A stretch of 64,000 nucleotides of DNA from Flavobacterium sp. TAB 87 (lineage in GTDB: Bacteria > Bacteroidota > Bacteroidia > Flavobacteriales > Flavobacteriaceae), in the NCBI RefSeq assembly GCF_001529295.1, contig NZ_LLWK01000033.1, positions 62,001 to 126,000 of the forward strand. The letters are read 5' to 3'. Positions 43,423 to 52,002 of the stretch are shown here, piece by piece. Position 1 is the stretch's first letter, and every line of letters begins with the position of its first letter. The position numbers and the translations under genes are program-made. Below the pieces are notes generated by a model. It searched no databases and was not told the DNA's origin. It worked only from the letters and a program-made list of their open reading frames with translations.

Positions 43423-44322
43423 TCAGCCTTTTCTCGGATGAAACTTTGAAACTACTTCAGTAAGGAACTTTCGATCTAAGTGAACGTAAATCTCTGTCGT
43501 TGTGATAGATTCGTGTCCTAACATCAATTGAATGGAGCGTAAATCGGCACCATTTTCAAGTAAATGCGTCGCAAAAGAATGGCGTAAAGTATGGGGAGAA
43601 ATATTTTTTGAGATTCCGCAATTAACAGCTAAGTTTTTTATAATAGTAAAAATCATTGCTCTGGTTAAGAAATTTCCGCGTCGATTTAAAAATAGCGTAT
43701 CTTCCTGTCCTTTTTTTATTGCTAAAAATCCTCTAGTATGTTGCACATAGCGCTCTATAATAACCTGAGTGCCGCGACCTATCGGTACAAATCGTTGCTT
43801 ATTGCCTTTTCCGGTAACTTTTATAAAACCTTCATCAAAAAATAAATCAGATAATTTTATATTGATCAACTCCGAAACTCGCAAACCGCAACTGTATAAG
43901 GTTTCTAATATTGCCTTATTTCTTTCACCTTCCGGCGTACTTAAATCTATCGCACCAATTAAAAAATCAATTTCTTCTAGTGATAAAGTATCTGGAAGTT
44001 TGCGTCCTAGTTTTGGAGACTCAATTAATTCTAAAGGATTGTCTGCACGATAATCTTCAAAAATTAAATAACTAAAAAAACTTTTTAAGCCCGAAATGAT
44101 TCGAGATTGAGAACTTGGATTGACATTTTTAGAAATTTCATAAATAAAATTTTGAAGTGTTTCCTCCTTAATTTTTATCGGACTTACTTCTATTTTATTT
44201 TCTTCTAAAAAAAGGCACAGCTTCTCAATATCTAAGGTGTAATTTTCGACGGTATTTTTAGATAAACCACGCTCTATCTTTAAATACGACTGATAATCTT
44301 TGATGTAAGTACTCCAATTCAT
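43423..44322 (-). CDS. xerD: Tyrosine recombinase XerD
   Basis: 299 residues from the ATG at 44322, giving the family start MNWSTYIKDYQSYL; an upstream codon at 44340 is less good. Catalytic residues are all visible: Arg in CGLRVSELINI, Lys in GKGNKQRFVP, His-x-x-Arg in HTLRHSFATHLL, His in LGHESITTT and the nucleophile Tyr in IYVHLD. It resolves chromosome dimers with XerC. Length and a SAM-like N-terminal core-binding domain match housekeeping XerC/D rather than a phage integrase. In many flavobacteria aroQ lies next to it, but here three porin-like genes stand between. Confidence 0.88.
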   Translation of the reverse strand: MNWSTYIKDYQSYLKIERGLSKNTVENYTLDIEKLCLFLEENKIEVSPIKIKEETLQNFIYEISKNVNPSSQSRIISGLKSFFSYLIFEDYRADNPLELIESPKLGRKLPDTLSLEEIDFLIGAIDLSTPEGERNKAILETLYSCGLRVSELINIKLSDLFFDEGFIKVTGKGNKQRFVPIGRGTQVIIERYVQHTRGFLAIKKGQEDTLFLNRRGNFLTRAMIFTIIKNLAVNCGISKNISPHTLRHSFATHLLENGADLRSIQLMLGHESITTTEIYVHLDRKFLTEVVSKFHPRKG

Positions 44323-44398
44323 AACTACAAAGTAAATCATTTTCGATTAAAAAGGACGCTCTCGATATTGATACTGTATTACAATTTGATTTTTACTG

Positions 44399-44406
44399 CA
44401 AATTTA
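44399..44406 (-). promoter_or_regulatory. -7 box TAAATTTG for xerD
   Basis: Minus-strand TAAATTTG about 76 bases upstream of the xerD start. No -33 TTG at the expected distance. Confidence 0.4.
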
Positions 44407-44550
44407 AAATTATCTAAAGAAAGAACTCTATACCAATATGCAATTGAATTTTGTCTTTTTGATAACCTACATTAAAACCTAATCGTCATAGTTAGGTACT
44501 TGTTTGCTAAAGTTTTTAAACTAAATCAATACTTGCAAGAATTTTATATA

Positions 44551-44579
44551 AAAAAAAACCTCTCCAATGGAGAGGTTTT
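44551..44579 (-). terminator. Terminator after the minus-strand porin-like gene
   Basis: AACCTCTCC-AAT-GGAGAGGTT stem with an A run on the plus strand (T run on the minus strand). Confidence 0.82.
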
Positions 44580-44600
44580 CATATAAGTAAATTGTGAGAA

Positions 44601-45215
44601 TTACAATTTAAAAGTCAAACCAAAGTTTGCAGTAGCAAAAAAGTTATTGAAAACATTTAAGTTAGCACCAAAGCCACTTACCGCTTTTCCATCTTCAACT
44701 TTGTAAGATGAGTATCCTAAAATATCAGACAATCCGAAATTGATTGCGAAATTTTCTGTAACGAAATAGTTAAGTCCTAAACCAGCACCAAATCCAACAC
44801 CGCTGTATTTAGTTTCCATGTTACCAAGTCCATCTTTACCGTTGTTAAAATCAACTCCAACTTCAGCATACGTTTTAAATCTCTCTCCTAATTCAAGAAA
44901 GTAGTAACGACCAAAAACTCCAGCACCAAAATTAGAACTTTTTTTAGTATCAATTCCTGCAACCTCAGTGCTACCATTTGCCACTTCTAATTCAAGTCCT
45001 AATGCAAATTTATCAGTTAAAAAATAACCAACTTTTGGATTGAAACCAAGTGAATTTGTTTTAGTATCTGTGTTTTTATCATTAGTTGAGTTGAAACTGA
45101 AGTTACCTTCAACTAGAACATCACCTTCTGAAAAACCAAAACTTTTACTAGAATCTTGTGCGTTTGCAAAACTAAATGCAAAAACAGCTACAGCTGTTAA
45201 TAAAATTTTTTTCAT
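44601..45215 (-). CDS. Small outer-membrane beta-barrel protein (porin family)
   Basis: 204 residues. Signal peptide MKKILLTAVAVFAFSFANAQ, then eight to ten amphipathic strands such as LGFNPKVGYFLTDKFALGLELEV, NFGAGVFGRYYFLELGERFKTYAEVGVDFNNG and VGFGAGLGLNYFVTENFAINFGL, ending in NFGLTFKL. The 'FALGLELEV' type of strand is usual for OmpW/OmpA-like 8-stranded barrels of Bacteroidota. Function unknown; it has a terminator and a TATTTTTG box at 45251. It diverges from a related gene across 590 noncoding bases. Confidence 0.8.
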   Translation of the reverse strand: MKKILLTAVAVFAFSFANAQDSSKSFGFSEGDVLVEGNFSFNSTNDKNTDTKTNSLGFNPKVGYFLTDKFALGLELEVANGSTEVAGIDTKKSSNFGAGVFGRYYFLELGERFKTYAEVGVDFNNGKDGLGNMETKYSGVGFGAGLGLNYFVTENFAINFGLSDILGYSSYKVEDGKAVSGFGANLNVFNNFFATANFGLTFKL

Positions 45216-45746
45216 CTTTTTTTTTTAATTAATTATTGCGTTTAAAGTTGCAAAAATAATCATACTTCCCTTTAAAACCTAGGGTCAAACTAATTTAGCA
45301 GACTTTTACAAAATAGCTACAGTGAATAATTACAGGTACTTTTATATCGTTATTTCACAATAAAAACAGCTTTTAGCAAAAAGGAAAAAAAATAGTCACA
45401 GTAATAGTTTAACATTCAGAATTATACGATTTAATCAAAAGGCCAACTATAAAACTGATTCTAAAAAAATGAAAGATTGCGACTAATCTTAAAAAAATAC
45501 ATCAAACGAACTAATTTAGGAATAGTAGCTCAAAAAAAGCTTTATAAGACACTTTAAAAAAAAATTGCTGCAATAAAAACTTTAATAATATGTGATTATG
45601 TAAAAAATCATGATCAAAATAACAAGAGTTTACAAGAATTATAAACTGTAAGAACTGTCTGTCAGTAACTTAAATATAAACAAGTAAATACTTTCAAAAT
45701 AATTTTTAAAATGTGTAAGAAAATAACATCAATTAGGATTTTTCCC
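45216..45746. other. Noncoding interval between divergent porin-like genes
   Basis: About 590 bases up to the next ATG. TATTTTTG (45258-45251, minus) fits the promoter of the left gene, and TACCTTTG (45747-45754, plus) that of the right gene. The remaining A/T-rich 450 bases show no conserved frame and no hairpin of note. The length is large for a simple divergent promoter pair, so it may hold regulatory sites. Confidence 0.4.
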
Positions 45747-45754
45747 TACCTTTG
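45747..45754 (+). promoter_or_regulatory. -7 box TACCTTTG
   Basis: TACCTTTG lies 52 bases before the ATG at 45807. Confidence 0.5.
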
Positions 45755-45806
45755 CGCAAAATTTTGCAGTAAGCAAAATAGAGAAAATTATAATTTAATT
45801 AATTCG

Positions 45807-46469
45807 ATGAAAAAAGTATTTTTAATTGCAGTAGGTTTTTTTGCGTTTCAATCAGTAAGTGCACAAGATGATTCTTCTTACAAACCAACAACTGGAAGTG
45901 TTACAACTGAAGTAAGTTTAGCAGGTGGTTTAAATAATGCCACTTTTAATTTAAATGGCGGAGCTTTAAAATTTAGATATTTTCTTAAAGAAGATTTAGC
46001 ATTAAGAGCTGGTTTAGGATTAAATAGTACTACGACCGAAGCTGTAGCAGGTGTATCACCAAATGAAATTACAACGACTAACAAAGTATCATCTAACGCT
46101 ATTAAGTTAGGTATTGAAAAGCATTTTGCTGGTACAAACAGATTGTCTACTTATGCGGGTGCAGATTTAATCGTTGGCCTTGGAAAAACAGCTAATGACA
46201 TCGTTTCTCAAAACGGTAATTACATTAAAGCTGAACAAAAAACGTCAGGTTTTGGAATTGGACTATTTACAGGTGCAGATTACTATATTGCTAAAAAAGT
46301 TTATTTAGGTGTTGAAGCTGGATTAAGTTTTATGTCTGATAAAACGAAAGATGCAACAACTTCTACAAGAGTAGGAACTGTTACAAATTCTACGTCTACT
46401 CCAGGATCAAAAGATTTTGATATTACATCAAATGTTTTTGGAGGAGTTAGAATTGGTTTTCAATTCTAA
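45807..46469 (+). CDS. Small outer-membrane beta-barrel protein (porin family)
   Basis: 220 residues from the ATG at 45807, which gives MKKVFLIAVGFFAFQSVSAQ as signal peptide; a longer frame upstream begins without one. The mature part has strands KFRYFLKEDLALRAGLGLNS, KLGIEKHFAGTNRLSTYAGADLIVG and GFGIGLFTGADYYIAKKVYLGVEAGLSFM, and ends with VFGGVRIGFQF. It resembles the neighbouring barrel at 44601 in design (same signal peptide type, loops rich in T/N/D). Possibly a paralogue. No known ligand. A strong terminator follows. Confidence 0.8.
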   Translation: MKKVFLIAVGFFAFQSVSAQDDSSYKPTTGSVTTEVSLAGGLNNATFNLNGGALKFRYFLKEDLALRAGLGLNSTTTEAVAGVSPNEITTTNKVSSNAIKLGIEKHFAGTNRLSTYAGADLIVGLGKTANDIVSQNGNYIKAEQKTSGFGIGLFTGADYYIAKKVYLGVEAGLSFMSDKTKDATTSTRVGTVTNSTSTPGSKDFDITSNVFGGVRIGFQF

Positions 46470-46488
46470 TAACAAATAGATTTATACT

Positions 46489-46523
46489 AAAATCCCGTTT
46501 CAATACTTGAAACGGGATTTTTT
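46489..46523 (+). terminator. Terminator after the second porin-like gene
   Basis: AATCCCGTTTCAA-TAC-TTGAAACGGGATT stem followed by six T. Confidence 0.92.
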
Positions 46524-46751
46524 GATTCTAACAAACAAATTCTGATTTTAGGCACTTTTAACAAACAAAACTCTATCTACTAGACACTTATAAAAATACA
46601 CTATAAACTAGGTAATGACATATAAAAACAGCGATTGTTAAAAAAAGTTAAAATGGAAATTCTAACAGAAAATGCACAATACTTATAACAATAGTTCGTT
46701 TTATATTGTCTTATTTTACACAATAATTTTAAACTTTAAAAAAATCAATTA

Positions 46752-47312
46752 ATGAAAAAAATCATTTTAGGAGCAATAATGATGGTAGCGTCATTCACTC
46801 AAGTACAAGCACAATTAGTAAAATTTGGAGTTAAAGCAGGAGCAAACTTTGCGAATCAAACTGGTGATGCAAATTTTGATGGTATAGCTTACGACAAAGA
46901 AGGAATTACAAGTTATCATGCAGGTTTAGTTGCGGAAATAAAAGTTATGGAAAGTTTTGCTATACAGCCAGAGCTTTTATATTCAACAGAAGGAGCTTCT
47001 TATAAAACTGCTGGTAAAGATTTTATAAATGAATTAGGATACATCTCTATCCCTGTTTTAGCTAAATTTTTTGTTGCAGAAAATTTAAGTTTAGAATTAG
47101 GTCCACAAGCGTCTTTTTTAGTAAGTGAAAAAAATGACTTTGATGTCAAAAATGGTGAAACTTTCGAATTTGGAGTAGTAGGTGGATTAGGATACAAAAT
47201 TACAGAAAACTTCTTTGTTCAAGCACGTTACGGCTTAGGATTAACTGAAGCTTCGAAAAATGCTGATGTTAAAAATTCTGTTTTTCAAGTATCAGCAGGA
47301 TTTATGTTTTAA
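46752..47312 (+). CDS. Outer-membrane beta-barrel protein (PorT-like / porin family)
   Basis: 186 residues. Signal peptide MKKIILGAIMMVASFTQVQAQ, then LVKFGVKAGANFANQTGD, SYHAGLVAEIKVMESFAIQPELLYSTEGASYK, YISIPVLAKFFVAENLSLELGPQASFLVS and a terminal strand FQVSAGFMF. The pattern 'FGVKAGANF ... LLYSTEGA ... YISIPVLAKFF' is that of the porin/PorT-like barrel family frequent in Bacteroidota. Role unknown. It is followed by a terminator and then aroQ. Confidence 0.83.
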   Translation: MKKIILGAIMMVASFTQVQAQLVKFGVKAGANFANQTGDANFDGIAYDKEGITSYHAGLVAEIKVMESFAIQPELLYSTEGASYKTAGKDFINELGYISIPVLAKFFVAENLSLELGPQASFLVSEKNDFDVKNGETFEFGVVGGLGYKITENFFVQARYGLGLTEASKNADVKNSVFQVSAGFMF

Positions 47313-47334
47313 AAGTGATATCACATAATATTTT

Positions 47335-47367
47335 AAAAACCGTTCTATAATGTAGAACGGTTTTTTT
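47335..47367 (+). terminator. Terminator before aroQ
   Basis: AACCGTTCTA-TAATG-TAGAACGGTT stem and seven T. Confidence 0.9.
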
Positions 47368-47389
47368 ATTTTTACACAAATTATACTTT

Positions 47390-47803
47390 ATGAAAATCTG
47401 CATCATCAACGGACCAAACCTCAACTTATTAGGAAAGAGAGAACCTGACGTATACGGCTCTACTACTTTTGAAGATTATTTAATAGAACTAAAGACTATA
47501 TTTCCAACCATAGAGTTGTGTTATTATCAAAGCAATATTGAAGGTGAATTGATTGGTAAAATTCAGGAATTTGGTTTTGACTATGATGGAATTATCTTAA
47601 ATGCAGGCGCTTACACACACACTTCCATTGGTATTGGAGATGCTATAAAAGCAGTTACTACTCCTGTTATTGAAGTTCATATTTCAAATACCTATTCGCG
47701 CGAAAGTTTCAGACATCAATCGTACATTTCAGGAAATGCAAAAGGAGTTATTTTAGGCTTTGGCTTGAAAAGCTACGAATTAGCGATTCGTTCCTTTTTG
47801 TAA
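47390..47803 (+). CDS. aroQ: 3-dehydroquinate dehydratase, type II
   Basis: 137 residues. CIINGPNLNLLGKREPDVYG contains the active-site Arg and Tyr, YQSNIEGELIGKIQEFG the second loop, NAGAYTHTSIGIGDAI the substrate-binding histidine and VEVHISN-type text (VIEVHISNTYSRESFRHQS) the general acid. It makes 3-dehydroshikimate in the shikimate pathway; the enzyme is a dodecamer. Length standard. The cytoplasmic gene begins 23 bases after a terminator and has no strong promoter box in the short gap. Confidence 0.94.
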   Translation: MKICIINGPNLNLLGKREPDVYGSTTFEDYLIELKTIFPTIELCYYQSNIEGELIGKIQEFGFDYDGIILNAGAYTHTSIGIGDAIKAVTTPVIEVHISNTYSRESFRHQSYISGNAKGVILGFGLKSYELAIRSFL

Positions 47804-47834
47804 GAAGCGCGCTGATTGCAAAGTTCAATTCTCT

Positions 47835-48710
47835 TTAAATATAAGTATTGGGCTCCACGTGAATGAGAACATGACCGATTTCAGGAATTTCCTCTCTTAA
47901 TCTGTCTTTCAATTGATGCGCTAGATCGTGTCCTTCTTTGACCGTAATTGTAGCTTCGACAATAGCGTGTAGATCAACATGGTATTTCATTCCGGCTTTA
48001 CGAATAAAGCATTTTTCGGTATCGATAATACCCTCAACTTCTTTGGCTATTTTTCTAATTTCAACGATTAAATCATCGTTTAAATTCTCATCCATAATTT
48101 CTCCTAAAGCAGGTCTAAATATTCGGTAACTATTGTACAAAATAAAAAAAGCTGCCAAAAGTGCCGCCCAATCATCGGCTGACTCATATCCTTGCCCCAT
48201 TAAAAGCGCAATTGAAATACCTATAAAAGCAGCAACGGATGTGATTGCGTCACTTCTATGATGCCAAGCATCTGCGGCTAACGCAGAGCTTTTGGTCTCT
48301 TTACTTCGTTTCATCACTTTGTGAAACGAATATTCCTTCCACACAATTATAGCTCCTAACACAAAAAGTGTCCAGGATTTAGGCAGGTCATGCGGTTTCT
48401 GAATATTGAGTATACTTTCATACGCAATAATCGTTGCCGAAGTAATCAAAAAGCCAACTACCAAAAAAGTAATTAAAGGTTCTGCTCTACCGTGACCATA
48501 GGGATGATTTTCATCCGGCGGCTTATTTGAATACTTGATTCCGAATAAAACCAAAAAAGACGCAAAAATATCTGTAGTAGATTCTATGGCATCAGCAATT
48601 AAGGCATACGAATTGCCAAAAAAACCTGCAAAGCCTTTTATGATGGCCAAGCAGGTGTTTCCTATAATACTAAAATATGTAGCTTTTATTGCTTTTTGTT
48701 CATTTGTCAT
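47835..48710 (-). CDS. Cation diffusion facilitator (CDF) transporter
   Basis: 291 residues, six membrane helices. Metal ligands: IADAIESTTD in helix 2 and ALAADAWHHRSDAITS in helix 5, the D/D-H/D set of zinc and iron CDF proteins. A histidine-containing cytoplasmic domain follows (KYHVDLHAIVEATITVKEGHDLAHQLKDRL, HVLIHVEP). CDF members export Zn, Fe, Mn or Co against protons. The metal is not fixed by sequence. Its gene begins 9 bases after the murA stop, so the two may be co-transcribed. Confidence 0.9.
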   Translation of the reverse strand: MTNEQKAIKATYFSIIGNTCLAIIKGFAGFFGNSYALIADAIESTTDIFASFLVLFGIKYSNKPPDENHPYGHGRAEPLITFLVVGFLITSATIIAYESILNIQKPHDLPKSWTLFVLGAIIVWKEYSFHKVMKRSKETKSSALAADAWHHRSDAITSVAAFIGISIALLMGQGYESADDWAALLAAFFILYNSYRIFRPALGEIMDENLNDDLIVEIRKIAKEVEGIIDTEKCFIRKAGMKYHVDLHAIVEATITVKEGHDLAHQLKDRLREEIPEIGHVLIHVEPNTYI

Positions 48711-48719
48711 TGCATGAAT

Positions 48720-50030
48720 TTATGCTCTTTCAATTTTTGCTCCGATAGCTCTTAAACGCTCGTCGATGCGTTCGTAGCCACGGTCAATTTGTTCAATGTT
48801 TTGAATTGTACTTGTTCCTTTTGCTGATAAAGCTGCAATTAATAATGAGATTCCTGCACGAATGTCTGGTGAAGACATTGTTGTTGCTTTTAATTGCGAT
48901 TGGAAATTATGTCCCATAACGACAGCACGGTGCGGATCACATAACATTATTTTTGCACCCATATCAATTAATTTATCGACAAAGAACAAACGGCTCTCAA
49001 ACATTTTTTGGTGAATTAACACATCTCCTTTTGCTTGTGTGGCAACGACCAAAACAATACTCAACAAATCAGGTGTAAAACCTGGCCATGGCGCATCTGC
49101 AATGGTTAGTATAGAGCCATCAATATCTGTTTTTACTTCGTAACCATCGGTGTGAGCAGGAATGTAAATATCATCTCCTCTTCGCTCAAGGGTAATTCCT
49201 AATTTTCTAAAGGTATTCGGAATTAATCCTAAGTTGTCCCAGCTTACATTTTTAATTGTGATTTCGCTTCTAGTCATGGCTGCAAGACCAATCCAAGAAC
49301 CAATCTCTATCATATCTGGAAGTATGGTATGCTCACAACCTCCTAAGTTTTCTACCCCTTCTATCGTCAATAAATTAGAACCAACTCCAGAGATTTTAGC
49401 ACCCATCGAGTTCAACATTTTACACAACTGCTGCAAATACGGTTCGCAAGCGGCATTGTAAACTGTTGTTGTTCCTTTAGCTAAAACCGCAGCCATAACA
49501 ATATTAGCTGTTCCAGTAACCGATGCTTCATCAAGTAACATATCTGCCCCGACTAAACCATCTTCTGCTTCTACTCCATAAAAATGATCTTCACGGTTGT
49601 ATCTAAATTTAGCTCCTAAATTAATAAAACCTTCAAAATGGGTATCTAATCTGCGACGACCAATTTTGTCTCCACCTGGTTTCGGAATGTATCCTCTTCC
49701 AAAACGAGCTAACAATGGTCCCACAATCATAATAGATCCACGTAGTGCTCCACCTTCTTTTTTAAACTCCTCGGTTTCTAAATAAGAAACATTTACCTGA
49801 TCGGCCTGAAAAGTCACCGAGCTTGAACTGTTTCTTTCAATTTTTACACCTAAGTGGTCTAAAAGTGTAATTAATTTATTGATATCAATAATATCCGGAA
49901 TATTGTTAATTCGTACTTTTTCTGGCGTCAAAAGTACCGCACATAAAATTTGCAAAGCTTCATTTTTTGCACCTTGTGGTGTGATCTCACCTTTTAAAGA
50001 AACTCCTCCTTCGATTTTAAATACTCCCAT
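48720..50030 (-). CDS. murA: UDP-N-acetylglucosamine 1-carboxyvinyltransferase with Asp in place of catalytic Cys
   Basis: 436 residues. The phosphoenolpyruvate-binding Lys22 (GAKNEAL) and SPDIRAGISLLIAALSAKG are typical. The active-site loop, which in E. coli reads PGGCAIG with Cys115, here reads PKPGGDKIGRRRLD with Asp121, encoded by GAC at 49670-49668 on the minus strand. Asp at this place is known from other MurA enzymes and makes them insensitive to fosfomycin, which alkylates the Cys. It makes the first committed step of peptidoglycan synthesis. It precedes a CDF gene and follows DUF4290/DUF493, all on the same strand. Confidence 0.94.
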   Translation of the reverse strand: MGVFKIEGGVSLKGEITPQGAKNEALQILCAVLLTPEKVRINNIPDIIDINKLITLLDHLGVKIERNSSSSVTFQADQVNVSYLETEEFKKEGGALRGSIMIVGPLLARFGRGYIPKPGGDKIGRRRLDTHFEGFINLGAKFRYNREDHFYGVEAEDGLVGADMLLDEASVTGTANIVMAAVLAKGTTTVYNAACEPYLQQLCKMLNSMGAKISGVGSNLLTIEGVENLGGCEHTILPDMIEIGSWIGLAAMTRSEITIKNVSWDNLGLIPNTFRKLGITLERRGDDIYIPAHTDGYEVKTDIDGSILTIADAPWPGFTPDLLSIVLVVATQAKGDVLIHQKMFESRLFFVDKLIDMGAKIMLCDPHRAVVMGHNFQSQLKATTMSSPDIRAGISLLIAALSAKGTSTIQNIEQIDRGYERIDERLRAIGAKIERA

Positions 50031-50086
50031 ATACTCTTTTACTATTATGACTTTTTATTTTGTTTAAGAAGTGAAAAAACTAATTC

Positions 50087-50812
50087 TTAATTACTTTTAT
50101 TTTGATTACTTTTTTGAAAAGGCTTTTTTGGGCCAACTTTATTTTTGTTATTCTGTATTTTAGGTTGGCTTGTGCTTGTGCTAATTTTGTTCGACATGCG
50201 TTTATTAGTACGCAACAAATCGGTAGTATTTAACAGCTCTTCCGTGCTTTGTATCAAATTGATTGTACCTTCAGACAACTCGTACAAATGCTCAAATATG
50301 ACATCATCTTTTACAGTGTCTTTGTTCCAACTTAAATAAGATTTTTTCATGTGGTTCGCAATGACCATTATCAAAGCATTTTTCATGTCACCATCGTCCC
50401 ACTTATTAGCCACATCAATCATGTATTTGATGTTGTTGCCGTAGTAACGGTATTTTGGAAAATTTTGTGGATACTCTAAAACATCTGGTCGCAATTGCAA
50501 TACTTCGCGGGACGGTATTGGATAGGGTGAATCGACATTTAATCTAAAATCGGACATGATAAACAATTGGTCCCATAATTTATGCTGAAAATCGGGAACA
50601 TCACGCAAGTGCGGATTCAAAGTTCCCATAACCTGAATGATATATTTTGCAGCTTTATTGCGCAATTCATCATCTTCGATTGTGGTGGCTTGATCAATTA
50701 ATTTTTGCAAATGGCGTCCGTAATCCGGAATAATTAAATGCTGCCTTTCAGAATTGTATTCTAAATTAAAGACGACATCATTGGCATTTTCTTTTTTATA
50801 TTTTTCGCTCAT
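50087..50812 (-). CDS. DUF4290 protein
   Basis: 241 residues. LEYNSERQHLIIPDYGRHLQKLIDQA, YIIQVMGTLNPHLRDVPDFQHKLWDQLFIMS and YYGNNIKYMIDVANKWDDGDMKNALIMVIANHMKKSYL follow the DUF4290 pattern. The C-terminal 40 residues are low in complexity and basic (KVGPKKPFQKSNQNK). It is a core gene of Bacteroidota with no known activity; the order DUF493, DUF4290, murA is common in flavobacteria. Likely one operon with both neighbours, the gaps being 56 and 2 bases. Confidence 0.82.
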   Translation of the reverse strand: MSEKYKKENANDVVFNLEYNSERQHLIIPDYGRHLQKLIDQATTIEDDELRNKAAKYIIQVMGTLNPHLRDVPDFQHKLWDQLFIMSDFRLNVDSPYPIPSREVLQLRPDVLEYPQNFPKYRYYGNNIKYMIDVANKWDDGDMKNALIMVIANHMKKSYLSWNKDTVKDDVIFEHLYELSEGTINLIQSTEELLNTTDLLRTNKRMSNKISTSTSQPKIQNNKNKVGPKKPFQKSNQNKSN

Positions 50813-50814
50813 AA

Positions 50815-51111
50815 TTATAGTGAAACTATTCCTTCGATGGTTGAAACTTCTTTGTATTTGCTAATAATTTGATCGGCACTTTTCATGGTTACGTCTACAG
50901 AAACACTAGTAAATTTACCGGTTTTTGATTGTGTCGTTTTAATTACAGCACCAAGATTGTCAAATGCTTTTTCGACTGTTGTTACATTATCAGCAACCGA
51001 CGGAACAATAAATTTAAATAAATATTCGGCTGGCCAAGTGTTACTATTGTCCAATTCCGTTTTTAATCGCTCGTAAAATTCGGTTACTTTTTTATCTTTT
51101 TCGTTCTCCAT
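50815..51111 (-). CDS. DUF493 (YbeD-like) protein
   Basis: 98 residues. WPAEYLFKFIVPSVADNVTTVEKAFD and SVSVDVTMKSADQIISKYKEVSTIEGIVSL give the ferredoxin-like ACT-type fold of the DUF493/YbeD family, thought to be regulatory. Two bases separate it from the DUF4290 gene, so translation is coupled. Function not established. Confidence 0.83.
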   Translation of the reverse strand: MENEKDKKVTEFYERLKTELDNSNTWPAEYLFKFIVPSVADNVTTVEKAFDNLGAVIKTTQSKTGKFTSVSVDVTMKSADQIISKYKEVSTIEGIVSL

Positions 51112-51243
51112 TATCTAATAAAATATCAGCAAATATACGGTTTTGATTTTAGAATCTAGAAAACCCATTTGGTAAATTTAAAAGATCAAAACAGTACTGC
51201 TTTTTTGTGTTTTCTTGGCATAAAAGAAACTATGTCAATTCAA

Positions 51244-51315
51244 TAGCCCTGATGCAAGGGAAAATCCTGCCGTTTTTTTTCGGCAGATTTGGAAAGGCAG
51301 CAGGAACCCATGCCT
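51244..51315 (+). ncRNA. Structured repeat element, copy 3 (diverged)
   Basis: TAGCCCTGATGCAAGGGAAA ... GCAGCAGGAACCCATGCCT, about 72 bases. Central hairpin AAAT-C-CTGCCG-TTTTTTTT-CGGCAG-ATTT. CCTG (51248-51251) pairs with CAGG (51301-51304). It shares the 5' TAGCCC and the CAGGAA region with copies 1 and 2 but differs in the 3' end. It lies between divergent genes, DUF493 and the AAA ATPase. Confidence 0.45.
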
Positions 51316-51378
51316 AAAAAAAAGCCAAATCTTTCGCTCCTAACTCAAATAACCTTTTTAATTCTGAATTAGTTTAGG

Positions 51379-51386
51379 TAAATTTG
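51379..51386 (+). promoter_or_regulatory. -7 box TAAATTTG
   Basis: TAAATTTG 17 bases before the GTG start at 51404; no clear -33 TTG. Confidence 0.5.
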
Positions 51387-51403
51387 CCCTTTATTTTTAG
51401 AGT

Positions 51404-51937
51404 GTGCAAAAAGAAATTATAGTTATTATTGGCGGTCCGGGAACGGGAAAGTCAACCATTATAGAAGGGTTAGTTACCAAGGGTTACTGTTGTTATCCTG
51501 AAATTTCGCGCGAAGTAACGATGGAGGCGCAAAAGCAAGGAATCGATCAATTGTTTCTTGAAAACCCGTTGTTGTTTAGTGATATGCTTTTAAAAGGAAG
51601 GATAAAGCAGTTTGAAAGCGCGTTGCAAGAATCGTCTGAAGTGGTATTTATTGATCGCGGTATACCCGATGTTGTGGCGTATATGGATTTTATTGGTGAC
51701 TTATACCCCGAACGTTTTGCGGCAGCTTGCGAGCAATGTAAATATTCGAAAATATTTTTGCTTCCGCCGTGGGAAGAAATATATCTGAGCGACAGCGAGC
51801 GATACGAAAACTTTGAACAAGCTACAATTATATACAATCACCTCATTCAGACCTATCAAAAGTATGGTTACGAATTGATTGAAGTGCCAAAAGACACGGT
51901 TGATAACAGAATTCTTTATATCTTAGATAAGATTTAG
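51404..51937 (+). CDS. AAA-family ATPase (AAA_28 / NadR-like nucleotide-binding)
   Basis: 177 residues with a GTG start at 51404, chosen because the P-loop strand begins at once (MQKEIIVIIGGPGTGKSTIIEGL). Walker B-like VVFIDRGIPDVVAYMDFIG and DSERYENFEQATIIYNHLIQTYQKYGYELIEVPKD follow the AAA_28 pattern, a P-loop kinase-like domain related to the kinase part of NadR. The substrate may be a nucleoside-like molecule but is unknown. Next gene is recQ, 65 bases downstream. Confidence 0.8.
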   Translation: MQKEIIVIIGGPGTGKSTIIEGLVTKGYCCYPEISREVTMEAQKQGIDQLFLENPLLFSDMLLKGRIKQFESALQESSEVVFIDRGIPDVVAYMDFIGDLYPERFAAACEQCKYSKIFLLPPWEEIYLSDSERYENFEQATIIYNHLIQTYQKYGYELIEVPKDTVDNRILYILDKI

Positions 51938-52002
51938 GTTCGAATTCTAATTATTTTGTAAAGGTACCGTGGTCTATTTTCCTAACTTTAAATTAATTAC
52001 GA

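Noticed and set aside
43423..44322. Phage or island integrase
   Set aside because: Length, motifs and the housekeeping surroundings match XerD, and no attachment site or phage gene is nearby.
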